Assembly (NCBI GenBank): GCA_002496395.1 | Contig: DAJQ01000046.1 | Coordinates: 33,116 to 45,978 of the forward strand | Source of the DNA: Methanocorpusculaceae archaeon UBA456 | Lineage (GTDB): Archaea > Halobacteriota > Methanomicrobia > Methanomicrobiales > Methanocorpusculaceae | Length of the DNA stretch: 12,863 nt | Direction: 5' to 3' | In this document: positions 1 to 6,135 of the stretch, one piece after another | Layout of the letters: each line of letters begins with the position of its first letter | How positions within the stretch are numbered: position 1 is the stretch's first letter | Notes under the pieces: model-generated | What the model saw: the letters and a program-made list of their open reading frames with translations, nothing else | What the model was told of the DNA's origin: nothing | The model's database searches: none | Program-made: the position numbers and the translations under genes

Positions 1-2
1 AT

Positions 3-140
3 AAAACGATTACCGTCGCCCATATGGAGGTGCCCTGCTGTTCCGGTGTCAGGTATGTGGTTGAGCGGGCATTGGAGGAAGCCGGGGTGAATATCCCGAT
101 TTTCGAGAAGACGATCACGATTTCGGGCGGACTCAGGTAG
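3..140 (+). CDS. 4Fe-4S ferredoxin-type protein, C-terminal fragment
   Basis: Only the last 45 codons are in the window. The frame is open from the left edge and stops at TAG 138-140. The fragment carries the motif HMEVPCCSG (fragment residues 7-15) followed by a helix with VVERALEEAG. I recall this pattern from the C-terminal part of archaeal and bacterial 4Fe-4S binding proteins, where the paired Cys lies downstream of ferredoxin CxxCxxC motifs. Those motifs would be upstream and are not visible. A role in electron transfer is inferred from the family only. The gene converges on the propeller protein with a pyrimidine-rich 63-bp gap. The coding call is fairly sure, the exact family less so. 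Confidence 0.7.
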   Translation, partial: KTITVAHMEVPCCSGVRYVVERALEEAGVNIPIFEKTITISGGLR

Positions 141-203
141 CCCTCCCCTCATCATTTAAGTGCATCTCTCCTCTGGCGGTGAACGTTCAGGCCGATAGAA
201 AAA

Positions 204-1577
204 TCACTCTTTCTTCAGTCCCTTTTTCAGTCTCCATCTCGTGAAGATGAAGAATGGAACTGCAAGAACAGGTGCATAGAGGAGTGGTGTTGAGAGCTCT
301 TTCGTGGGCACTTCATCGCCATCATTTGAGAGTGATATCGCGAAAGCCCGTGTCAGTTCTCCTCTTTGATCGTCGCCCTCCTCCTCTCCTTTCTCTGTGG
401 ATACACTCCCGGCAATGATGAATGCGTCCTCCGAGATATGGAGTGCATTCCCTCTACTATATCTTCCTCTTCTGATGGAGGTCTGCATGATGGGGTCTCC
501 GGATCCGTCTACCGTTACGAAAAAGATGGAGTTTTCCCGGGTGAAGAGTGGATTTCCCAGCGGATCGGGTGTACCGGTCCCCCCAACAGCACAAATATCT
601 CCGCTCTCCAGCTCTGCTACTGAACAAAATGAACTCACTCCATCCCCCGGATAGTCCTGATGCCAGACGAGCCCGCCATTCTCATCGATCTTTACAAGGG
701 ATGCATGGAGAGTGAATCTATCTCCATCCTGTGAGAGGGTTGTGCCCGCAGCAACGAATGTTCCGTCTGAGGTTGCCAGGATGGCGTTTGGTGTTGTGAG
801 AACTCCTGACCCGAGATCTGAAGTTTCTCTGAGCGATTTCGTCCAGAGTATACTGCCGCTCTCATCTGTTCTGATCAGGCTGAATGCGCCATCTCCGGCA
901 ATTATGAACCCCCCGCCATGGGTCATGCTGATGGAGTGACCGCTATCAGTGTATTTGTCACCATAGCTCTTCTCAAAGAGGATGTCTCCGGCATCATCTG
1001 TCCGGATGAGGTAGATGTCCTGATCTGGGTGGGTTTCGGTTCTGGTTGTCACTCCGATGATGGCAAATCCGCCCTCCTCCACCTCCACGAGATCGAATGC
1101 ACTATCATAGTGCTCTCCTCCATAAGCCCGTTCCCAGAGGATAGTCCCGTCTTCATTCATCAGTGCAAGGTATGCGTCCGAGTCATGGTCCGGTGGATGG
1201 CTTGTAGAACCGGCAATCGCGTACGTGCCATCCTTTGTCCTGATGATTCTGCTGATGGCTCTCGTTCTCTCGTCATCGATCGTCTTCTCAAAGAGTATCG
1301 TGCCAGTACTGGTCACCCTGATGATATATGCCTGGTAGAACGGACTGGGGACTGTATATCCCTCCTCCCAGGGGTGAATGGTCGCACCCACGATGATATA
1401 TCCGCCATCGCCTGTCTGTACGATGTCAAAAGCACGTGTGTCTTCGTACTCTCCGGATGTTATCTCCCAGTTTGTGACCGGATCAGCAGAGGTGATTCCA
1501 AACGTTGTGATCAGGATGAAGAAGAGGGTGGCAATTAAGCGGAGATCGGATCGGTTAAAGAGGGGGTGTGGGTGCAT
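204..1577 (-). CDS. Secreted, membrane-anchored propeller-repeat protein
   Basis: A 457-residue protein with an N-terminal signal-like segment (charged start to R13, hydrophobic 14-30, then ADP) and a C-terminal hydrophobic stretch (about 430-447) followed by a basic tail RWRLKKGLKKE, so it probably faces outside and is tethered at its C-terminus. In between, a blade-like motif of the form dGGyiiaGxT recurs about every 50-55 residues, near residues 57, 116, 168, 220, 270, 325 and 383. It alternates with segments such as ILFEK or ILWER followed by an acidic/Gly turn. Seven repeats suggest a seven-bladed beta-propeller, probably a surface protein. No catalytic motif is visible. The ATG at 1577 has a TATA-like A/T-rich stretch about 34 bp upstream, giving a very short leader. 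The molecular function is unknown. Confidence 0.8.
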   Translation of the reverse strand: MHPHPLFNRSDLRLIATLFFILITTFGITSADPVTNWEITSGEYEDTRAFDIVQTGDGGYIIVGATIHPWEEGYTVPSPFYQAYIIRVTSTGTILFEKTIDDERTRAISRIIRTKDGTYAIAGSTSHPPDHDSDAYLALMNEDGTILWERAYGGEHYDSAFDLVEVEEGGFAIIGVTTRTETHPDQDIYLIRTDDAGDILFEKSYGDKYTDSGHSISMTHGGGFIIAGDGAFSLIRTDESGSILWTKSLRETSDLGSGVLTTPNAILATSDGTFVAAGTTLSQDGDRFTLHASLVKIDENGGLVWHQDYPGDGVSSFCSVAELESGDICAVGGTGTPDPLGNPLFTRENSIFFVTVDGSGDPIMQTSIRRGRYSRGNALHISEDAFIIAGSVSTEKGEEEGDDQRGELTRAFAISLSNDGDEVPTKELSTPLLYAPVLAVPFFIFTRWRLKKGLKKE

Positions 1578-1593
1578 TCATTCTAAGATATGT

Positions 1594-1619
1594 GTAAAAA
1601 AAGAAAAATATATTTATTT
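1594..1619 (-). terminator. U-rich terminator of the ferritin-like gene, overlapping the next promoter
   Basis: Read on the minus strand, the ferritin-like gene's stop codon (1614-1616) is followed at once by A/T-rich sequence and then runs of five and seven T, the usual archaeal U-rich terminator. The same A/T block (TATA-like AAATATATT core near 1605-1616) lies about 34 bp before the ATG of the downstream propeller gene, so it may also serve as that gene's TATA box. Confidence 0.5.
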
Positions 1620-1925
1620 CTTCGCCTTTAACTTTTCAATCTCTTCTTCAACCTCTTTGATACCTTCTGCATAGAACTCGCCCTCTTCTGGATCGAGCTC
1701 CATCAGGAGACGGTATAGTTCCCCGGCATGGACTTTCTCCTCGTTTGCGATATCGGTCAAGACCTCTTTTGCAAGAGGATTGTCGGTTGCATCAGCAATC
1801 TGCATATACAGCTGGATCGCCTCGAATTCGGCCGCCATGCTGTAGCGGATGGTGCGGATGAGTTCATCATGGGAGATCTTCCGATCGATACTGTTTCCTG
1901 CGAATGGATTTGCAAATTCAGGCAT
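1614..1925 (-). CDS. Small ferritin-like (rubrerythrin-family) di-iron protein
   Basis: A 103-residue protein beginning MPEFANPF, a start typical of small archaeal and bacterial ferritin-like proteins. The frame is open 19 codons further upstream, but the ATG at 1925 is chosen because it has a strong AGGAGG ribosome binding site 7 bp before it and matches the family start. The two helices carry the iron-ligand pattern: Glu in AAEFEAIQLY (about residues 31-40) and EExxHAGE in NEEKVHAGEL (about 61-70). A Lys/Glu-rich tail (about 87-103) follows. One such two-helix chain would need to oligomerise to build four-helix di-iron sites. The likely role is iron storage or peroxide/oxygen defence. No encapsulin gene is visible. 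It is transcribed alone, divergent from the 2152 gene. Confidence 0.82.
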   Translation of the reverse strand: MPEFANPFAGNSIDRKISHDELIRTIRYSMAAEFEAIQLYMQIADATDNPLAKEVLTDIANEEKVHAGELYRLLMELDPEEGEFYAEGIKEVEEEIEKLKAKK

Positions 1926-1930
1926 AGAAT

Positions 1931-1966
1931 TCCTCCTGTTAATTAAGGGCTTTTCATCGGGCCCTT
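1931..1966 (-). promoter_or_regulatory. Leader hairpin and strong RBS of the ferritin-like gene
   Basis: On the minus strand the leader contains AAGGGC (1966-1961), a 10-nt loop, and GCCCTT (1950-1945). This 6-bp hairpin sits a few bases upstream of an AGGAGG Shine-Dalgarno (1931-1937). Its position would let it influence ribosome access, but that effect is inferred. Confidence 0.45.
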
Positions 1967-1987
1967 TCTCATTGTATGGCATTGATG

Positions 1988-1998
1988 GTTATAAGTGT
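1988..1998 (-). promoter_or_regulatory. TATA box of the ferritin-like gene
   Basis: Minus-strand ACTTATAACC is a good archaeal TATA box. Using the usual spacing of about 25 bp, transcription would start near 1968, giving a leader of roughly 40 nt that includes the hairpin and the RBS. Confidence 0.45.
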
Positions 1999-2132
1999 TG
2001 AGGATGGGAATACTGGCTCTCATAGAAAGCATTTTTCTAATGAGGATGGGTGGTGGGGGCTGAAATGCTGTTGCACCCCTCATTTCTGTGGCAAGGCTAT
2101 TTCTTCTCCTGCGGCTCACAGTGAGTTCATCT

Positions 2133-2151
2133 GTATATACGAGAATATATT
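2133..2151 (+). promoter_or_regulatory. A/T-rich TATA-like stretch before the membrane protein
   Basis: GTATATAC at 2133-2140 and AATATAT at 2144-2150 are TATA-like and directly precede the ATG at 2152, with no Shine-Dalgarno visible. The spacing is shorter than needed for a leaderless message from this ATG, so either the promoter lies further upstream or the true start is internal. Confidence 0.3.
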
Positions 2152-3000
2152 ATGCACCCGTTGACGACCATCGCCCGCCCTATCGATCCCTCGTACCCGA
2201 CGAACCGGGCGATCAACATCCTGATGCTCCTCATATCGACAGGGGCTGCTGCTTATTCGTCTCTGTACCTGGGGGCAGCCCTTTTTGCTGCCCTCCTTCA
2301 GGGATTTGTCGCCGGTATTGCTATCTTCTTTGCATGGGCCATCTCCCGGGAGCTTGACCCCGACTCAGAGTATGCCGCGTTTCTGCCTGCTCTGATCTGC
2401 ATCCCTCTTCTTATCATTGTTCCAGAGCCTGGTCTTTTGATCTCGCTCTTCCTGCTGCTCCTTCTCCGGATAGTGAACCGGACGACCGGGCAGTCGGCCG
2501 GGGTGCTTGATTCGGCTGCCCTTCTTCTGCTCACCGGATGGCTGGTTATAGGCGGATTCTGGGTGGCGGGTCTGGCAGCTGTAGCCGCACTCATCCTCGA
2601 TGGGCACCTGAAAGGCCCCAATCCCCGCCAGCTCTGGTTCGTTACCCTTCTGATTATCGGGATGTTTGCCTATTTATCGCTCTTTGGTTCCACCCTCACT
2701 GCCCTCTCTCTTCCTGCCGCATCATGGCTGTTCATCCCGATGCTCATAACTCCTCTCCTCTTCATCTCTGTGATCATCAGGAAGGGCCGGATCCTATCTG
2801 GCGGTGACCAGAGCGGAGAGCCGCTCGATCGGGGCAGGGTGCAGGCTGCCCGGCTCCTTGTTTTTTCTGTTGTGATGGTGGCAATCGCTACCGGGGGGGA
2901 AGGTGCGGCTGCTTTGCTGATGCCGGTATGGGCAGCTCTGGTCGGCCTTGGAATGTATGAGTGCGTTATCCGGATTGGGAAGGGTCTCCGGGTTGGATAA
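2152..3000 (+). CDS. Polytopic membrane protein, unknown function
   Basis: A 282-residue, strongly hydrophobic protein with roughly eight or nine membrane-spanning segments (about 22-42, 43-64, 78-91, 93-108, 121-150 as one or two, 161-180, 184-209, 232-247, 250-271). Two conserved-looking polar motifs sit at segment ends: ISRELDPDSEY (64-74) and RIVNRTTGQSAGVLDS (106-121). Charged loops follow residues 209-230. I associate the RELDPD pattern with uncharacterised membrane proteins but cannot name a family with a known activity. The start at 2152 is the first ATG after an in-frame gap and lacks a clear RBS. The next in-frame Met is residue 25, within the first hydrophobic segment, so the upstream start is preferred. 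It is monocistronic, ending before the first toxin-antitoxin pair. Confidence 0.75.
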   Translation: MHPLTTIARPIDPSYPTNRAINILMLLISTGAAAYSSLYLGAALFAALLQGFVAGIAIFFAWAISRELDPDSEYAAFLPALICIPLLIIVPEPGLLISLFLLLLLRIVNRTTGQSAGVLDSAALLLLTGWLVIGGFWVAGLAAVAALILDGHLKGPNPRQLWFVTLLIIGMFAYLSLFGSTLTALSLPAASWLFIPMLITPLLFISVIIRKGRILSGGDQSGEPLDRGRVQAARLLVFSVVMVAIATGGEGAAALLMPVWAALVGLGMYECVIRIGKGLRVG

Positions 3001-3041
3001 TGTGCCAAACTTTTCTCTCTCACCAGAGGCTATGATCAATT

Positions 3042-3063
3042 AATATATTATTTGGTATATATT
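3042..3063 (+). promoter_or_regulatory. Promoter and candidate operator of the first TA pair
   Basis: AATATAT (3042-3048) and ATATATT (3057-3063) form a perfect 7-bp inverted repeat with an 8-bp spacer, and both arms are TATA-like. This lies 27-48 bp before the antitoxin ATG, where an RHH antitoxin would be expected to bind and repress its own operon. Antitoxin binding is inferred. Confidence 0.45.
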
Positions 3064-3089
3064 CATTGTACTCTCAAGGGGGGATCTCT

Positions 3090-3326
3090 ATGAACATTAA
3101 TATTGGAAGGCCATATGAAGAGGCGATCAGGAGGATCATCGACAAGGGATATGCGGGGAATCAGACGGAGGTTATTCGGCAGGCTATCCTCGCATATGAA
3201 AGGATGATTGAAGAGGAAGAGCTGATGCTGGTTCACAGAGGGGTCTCCATAGAGATGGGCGAGGCTCTGGCCGGTACAACTCCTCTTACCTCTCTGGATG
3301 AGATGAAACGGCTCATTACGAAGTGA
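3090..3326 (+). CDS. Ribbon-helix-helix antitoxin (ParD/CopG-like)
   Basis: A 78-residue protein. Residues 1-38 show the ribbon-helix-helix layout: a short strand MNINIG, helix YEEAIRRIIDKG, a turn at YAGNQ, then helix TEVIRQAILAYERM. The acidic C-terminal part (40-78) would wrap the toxin. The ATG at 3090 is chosen because AAGGGGGGA lies just upstream, although an in-frame start 8 codons earlier is possible. Stop TGA is at 3324-3326 and the toxin starts 5 bp later, so the two are co-expressed. By analogy it neutralises the RelE-like toxin and represses the operon through the inverted repeat upstream. Confidence 0.82.
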   Translation: MNINIGRPYEEAIRRIIDKGYAGNQTEVIRQAILAYERMIEEEELMLVHRGVSIEMGEALAGTTPLTSLDEMKRLITK

Positions 3327-3330
3327 TCGA

Positions 3331-3591
3331 ATGGAGATCCTCTTCCTGGATACTGCACGAAAAGAGTTTGAAAGGCTACCAGACGACATTCAGCATCTCT
3401 TCCTCTCGCATTTCGAAAAGATACGATCCATGCCTCCCCACCGCCATATGAGATATGGTATCCCCTCTCATGTTGAGAAGGTGACGCGACAGGCACGGAT
3501 AATTAACGAGATTCATGAAGATGCCCTGTATATCCTCCACTGTTTTACAGATCATAAGGACTATGAGCAGTGGTATAATTCATATCGCTGA
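3331..3591 (+). CDS. RelE/ParE-family toxin
   Basis: An 86-residue basic protein with the RelE/ParE fold pattern: an N-terminal strand MEILFLDTARKEFERLP, two helices (about 10-34), then a strand-rich half with VTRQARIINEI (about 51-61) and a C-terminal ALYILHCFTDHKDYEQWY (about 65-82). The LYxLHCFxxHKxYExWY ending is one I recognise from archaeal RelE-like toxins. The family cleaves mRNA on the ribosome (RelE) or poisons gyrase (ParE), and which applies here cannot be told from sequence. It lies 4 bp downstream of the antitoxin stop, the normal order for such pairs. Confidence 0.8.
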   Translation: MEILFLDTARKEFERLPDDIQHLFLSHFEKIRSMPPHRHMRYGIPSHVEKVTRQARIINEIHEDALYILHCFTDHKDYEQWYNSYR

Positions 3592-3623
3592 CTCATCTGC
3601 CTTGATTCTACAGGATACAGCCC

Positions 3624-3651
3624 TCCCGGACTGGATCGGGAAATAAAAAAG
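3624..3651 (-). terminator. Terminator of the zinc-ribbon gene
   Basis: On the minus strand a T-rich run (TTTTTTATTT, 3650-3641) is followed by a short stem TCCCG/CGGGA (3641-3637 with 3628-3624). The T-run about 30 bp after the stop of the 3680-3820 gene fits archaeal termination. Confidence 0.4.
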
Positions 3652-3679
3652 GTGTTGGCTCTGATACGTGAAGCCCGGA

Positions 3680-3820
3680 TCAACCCTGCCGATATTCGCA
3701 GAATTGGCAGAGCGGGCAGGGGTAGATTGCCTCGTCCTTGCTTGCAAGGGTGATCGACTTTCCACATTTTTTGCATACATACCTGCCCTCTCCGGGCTTG
3801 TCTCCACATTTGATTGACAT
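3680..3820 (-). CDS. Small zinc-ribbon protein (46 aa)
   Basis: A 46-residue protein with two zinc-binding knuckles: CKKC at residues 16-19 and CPLC at 35-38, with an extra Cys at 41 and a free Cys at 5. The start MSIKCGDKPGEG and the spacing match short stand-alone zinc-ribbon proteins common in methanogens and anaerobic bacteria, of the rubredoxin-like/zinc-ribbon type. The frame is open 22 codons further up, but the ATG at 3820 fits the family start and the promoter spacing. There is no Shine-Dalgarno, so the message is probably leaderless. The function is unknown. It lies between two toxin-antitoxin pairs on the opposite strand. Confidence 0.75.
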   Translation of the reverse strand: MSIKCGDKPGEGRYVCKKCGKSITLASKDEAIYPCPLCQFCEYRQG

Positions 3821-3842
3821 ACATATTGTTCGGATGTTTGCG

Positions 3843-3851
3843 AATATAAAT
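3843..3851 (-). promoter_or_regulatory. TATA box of the zinc-ribbon gene, leaderless spacing
   Basis: Minus-strand ATTTATATT is centred about 27 bp before the ATG at 3820. With standard archaeal spacing the transcript would begin at or next to the start codon, which agrees with the missing Shine-Dalgarno. Confidence 0.45.
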
Positions 3852-3950
3852 CTTCTGGAAAAGATACCTGAATTTTCATTCTGCAATTGGTCAGAACCTT
3901 GCTACCATGTTCTCTCCCTCTCTTCCATCACGGATATTGAGGGTAGAAGC

Positions 3951-3980
3951 CTTTATGGTATACTGGGGTGCACTATAGTG
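3951..3980 (+). promoter_or_regulatory. Promoter and palindromic candidate operator of the second TA pair
   Basis: A TATA-like TTTATGGTAT (3952-3961) lies about 27 bp before the antitoxin ATG at 3983, so the message is probably leaderless. Between them CACTATAGTG (3971-3980) is a perfect 10-bp palindrome over the expected transcription start, a natural repressor site for the antitoxin. Binding is inferred. Confidence 0.4.
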
Positions 3981-3982
3981 TC

Positions 3983-4219
3983 ATGGCGACATCCCAGACG
4001 ATTAAGCTTGAATCCGCAACAAAAGAGAGACTGACCAGGCTGAAGATCCATCCCCGGGAAACCTATAACGACTGTATTGAGCGCCTTATTGATGTAATAT
4101 ATGATAATGAACCTCTTTCTGAAGAGACTATCAGGCGTCTGGATGAGGCAGAGATCTATATTAAAGCAGGGAAGTTCAGGCCTCTTGACGATGCTATGAG
4201 GGATCTTGATCTCCTGTGA
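3983..4219 (+). CDS. Antitoxin of the second RelE-type pair (DUF7557-like)
   Basis: A 78-residue protein. The N-terminal TIKLESATKERLTRLKIHPRETYNDCIERLI (residues 6-36) is the strand-helix-helix pattern of archaeal RHH-like antitoxins. The KERLxxLKIHPRETYNDxIERL core is one I recognise from archaeal families now called DUF7557. The acidic C-terminal half (PLSEETIRRLDEAEIYIKAG) would contact the toxin. The ATG at 3983 is preferred over an in-frame GTG at 3968 because relatives begin with MATxxTIKL and the promoter spacing fits. The stop overlaps the toxin's GTG start by 4 bp, so translation is coupled. Confidence 0.78.
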   Translation: MATSQTIKLESATKERLTRLKIHPRETYNDCIERLIDVIYDNEPLSEETIRRLDEAEIYIKAGKFRPLDDAMRDLDLL

Positions 4220-4491
4220 AACCCTTTGACATAGTCATCATCCCTCCAGCAGAACGGGATCTTGCCAGACTTGATCCACCATCGGCTCAGCGCATCCAGA
4301 AGGCGCTTGCCGATCTTGCAAATGAGGAGAACCCGTACCGGTTTCTCAAATGTCTGGAAGGGAACCATAACCCCCCGTTCTTCTCACTCAGGGTAGGAAA
4401 ATACCGCGCTATTCTGAAGATCCATAATGACCGTCTGATCATTGTCGTTGTTGAAGTGGGACCTCGAAGAACAGTATACAGAACATTCTAA
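4216..4491 (+). CDS. RelE-family toxin of the second pair
   Basis: A 91-residue RelE-type toxin starting at GTG, overlapping the antitoxin stop (GTGA, 4216-4219). Features in order: strand FDIVIIPPAERDLARL (about 4-19), helices QRIQKALADLA (about 25-35), a linker with KCLEG, then the diagnostic half with SLRVGKYRAILKI (about 57-69) and VVEVGPRRTVYR (about 78-89). The LRVGxYRxIxxI and VGxRRxVYR motifs are classic for RelE mRNA endonucleases, and R63, R84 and Y88 are plausible active-site residues. It is much more canonical than the toxin of the first pair. Confidence 0.85.
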   Translation: MKPFDIVIIPPAERDLARLDPPSAQRIQKALADLANEENPYRFLKCLEGNHNPPFFSLRVGKYRAILKIHNDRLIIVVVEVGPRRTVYRTF

Positions 4492-4558
4492 CCGATACTT
4501 CTTTGTGGGCAACCCTCACCTTTCATCCTCCTCCGCAACCAATACCTCTGAGACAACC

Positions 4559-5191
4559 ATGGTCGGCAATATAAACCCCTCCAACAAGCCACTCCTCATT
4601 GATCCCCCCTTCTACCTGCGAGAGTTTGAGGAATCATACCGGTACATCATCGATGAGTACGATGTTAAACCAAAGGATATTGGGATCTTCCTCCCCTGTG
4701 CGATGCGGAAACCCTACAGCACAAGCCCGAGCCATCAGCTGATTAAAATGGTCATCTCGCAGGTCTTTTCAGACGATCAGTACCATATCGTCGTCTTTGG
4801 GACATGCGGAATCGTGCCGTCCGAACTTGAGGAGATGTACCCCTATGCCCATTACAAGTACATGCTCGGCAAGGTCAAGGACCAGACTATCCTCGATGAC
4901 TTCCTCAGGATCGAGACCGAACGGATCGCCGGGTACCTTGTCAAGACGAAAGGGATCTACCGGTACCGGATCGCCTATTGCCTCGGGATCTTCCGGGAGG
5001 CTTTGATCCGCGGAGCTGAGCAGGCCGGTGTCACAATCGACCTCATCCTTCCGACCAGGGATATCATCAACAAGGTGGTCGAGGAAGGAGAGTGTGCATT
5101 CCAGGAAGGGAGCCTCTCGATGGATGACTATCTCGGGGAGTTCTGCGAAGAACTCGTCCGGTTCAGAAACGAGCGCTTAAAAAAAGAGTAA
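4559..5191 (+). CDS. Stand-alone archaeosine synthase (ArcS) core protein, DUF5591-like
   Basis: About 210 residues from the ATG at 4559. It carries PCAMRKPYSTSPSH (residues 48-61), exactly the PC-x3-KPY-x2-S-x2-H motif of archaeosine synthase, followed by VFGTCGIVPSELEEMYPYAHYKYML. ArcS acts on preQ0 at position 15 of tRNA after TGT insertion, to make archaeosine. Full-length ArcS has an N-terminal TGT-like part and a C-terminal PUA domain, and both are missing here, so this is the core alone. Its exact activity is therefore uncertain: a partner of a separate subunit, or a paralogue. The frame is open up to 39 codons further upstream into the RelE gene. The 4559 start is chosen because the family-like sequence begins just after it, but no strong RBS is visible. 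Confidence 0.78.
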   Translation: MVGNINPSNKPLLIDPPFYLREFEESYRYIIDEYDVKPKDIGIFLPCAMRKPYSTSPSHQLIKMVISQVFSDDQYHIVVFGTCGIVPSELEEMYPYAHYKYMLGKVKDQTILDDFLRIETERIAGYLVKTKGIYRYRIAYCLGIFREALIRGAEQAGVTIDLILPTRDIINKVVEEGECAFQEGSLSMDDYLGEFCEELVRFRNERLKKE

Positions 5192-5201
5192 AATCTTTTT
5201 A
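5176..5201. terminator. Convergent T-run terminators
   Basis: The ArcS-like gene and methanogenesis marker 8 end 7 bp apart. On the + strand ATCTTTTTAG (5192-5201) follows the stop. On the - strand a run of seven T (5178-5184) follows the stop of the marker 8 gene. Each terminator therefore lies in or next to the other gene's 3' end. Confidence 0.45.
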
Positions 5202-6059
5202 GATCAGCGGTTCCGGCTGTATGCCACCGCTCGCCGGGAGCTTTGCCTGCTTGATTAAGACCGGCTCATCCGACTGCCGGATCTTCTCGATTACGATCTC
5301 CTTTCCTTTCTCTGTCATCGCAAAGACCGGCACCGAAACACCTGCCTGGACGAGTGCCCTGGCCCCTGCAATCTCGCGGATCGGGCCTGATGCGCAGGCC
5401 GTCACCAGGTCGGCTGCATCTACGAGGGCCTGCGCCTCATCGTAGGTGAGGCCGGTTGTGTGGACGCCAATGATCAGCACACCCGGGTACAGGCCCCTGA
5501 TCGCCTCTGCATCCTGCGGCAGTGCCACGGTGGCGGCGATACCGGTGAATCCCTCTGCGACCGCCCGTGCAGCGCCACCAACCTGATCGATTACTGCTGT
5601 CCCGGGATAGACGACGATACCGCCTGCCTCCTCGATCCTCCTGATGACTGATGGGTATGGGGTGGTGGAGACGAGCCCCGACATCCTGCCGCCGATCCCC
5701 TGTACGAGTGTGGGTGTTGATGCGACCACTGTTCCCGCACCATCACAGGCAATGACCGCTGCATCCAGCATCCCTGCCTTCATCCCGAAGCTGATGATCT
5801 CTGATGCCCCGAACCCGACAAACTCCCGGTCATCGAGTACCTCACGATCCGGGGTGCACATCCCAAATGCCTCTATCCGGTGGGTGATGTTTGCGGCGAT
5901 ATGCTCCTTTGTCATCTCCGCGATAGGGTAGGCAAACCGCTTTGCAAGGGGGCAGTCACGGATGAGCGGATCACCCACCTCCATAACTCTACCGTTTCTG
6001 ATCACGATCCGTGCCCGGCCGTTTGCTTCAATGATATGCTCATCCTGTTGATCCGGCAT
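5199..6059 (-). CDS. Putative methanogenesis marker protein 8 (DUF2099)
   Basis: A 286-residue soluble protein that I recognise as methanogenesis marker 8 by its start EHIIEANGRARIVIRNGRV, the stretch RIEAFGMCTPDREV (61-74), FVGFGASEI (80-88) and IGVHTTGLTYDEA (197-209). The length fits the family. Candidate functional Cys residues are C36, C68, C105 and C222. The family occurs almost only in methanogens. Its role is not established, and a part in maturing or supporting methyl-coenzyme M reductase or its cofactors is only a guess. The ATG at 6059 has CAGGTGA 5 bp upstream. It lies 76 bp downstream of the E1-like gene on the same strand, so the two could be co-transcribed, although that gap is A-rich on this strand and could hold a separate promoter. 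Confidence 0.85.
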   Translation of the reverse strand: MPDQQDEHIIEANGRARIVIRNGRVMEVGDPLIRDCPLAKRFAYPIAEMTKEHIAANITHRIEAFGMCTPDREVLDDREFVGFGASEIISFGMKAGMLDAAVIACDGAGTVVASTPTLVQGIGGRMSGLVSTTPYPSVIRRIEEAGGIVVYPGTAVIDQVGGAARAVAEGFTGIAATVALPQDAEAIRGLYPGVLIIGVHTTGLTYDEAQALVDAADLVTACASGPIREIAGARALVQAGVSVPVFAMTEKGKEIVIEKIRQSDEPVLIKQAKLPASGGIQPEPLI

Positions 6060-6135
6060 CTCTGTTCACCTGATTACTGCTATCTGTTCCTTCTGTTAAT
6101 CTGCATGGTTTTTTTGTGAGAGTACATACGCCTGC

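Noticed and set aside
918..1538. A 206-codon + strand open frame opposite the propeller gene
   Set aside because: The minus-strand frame has a signal peptide, seven regular repeats and an anchor. The + strand frame is its antisense shadow with no RBS or recognisable motif.
1926..1982. N-terminal extension of the ferritin-like protein (19 more codons)
   Set aside because: The stretch contains the leader hairpin and the AGGAGG that serves the internal ATG; relatives begin at MPEF.
2298..2621. Minus-strand frames opposite the polytopic membrane protein
   Set aside because: The composition is Arg/Ser-rich antisense of hydrophobic codons; the + strand frame gives clear membrane segments.
4442..4558. 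Longer start for the ArcS-like protein inside the RelE gene
   Set aside because: The extra residues are Ser/Thr-rich, overlap the toxin gene and lack family resemblance.
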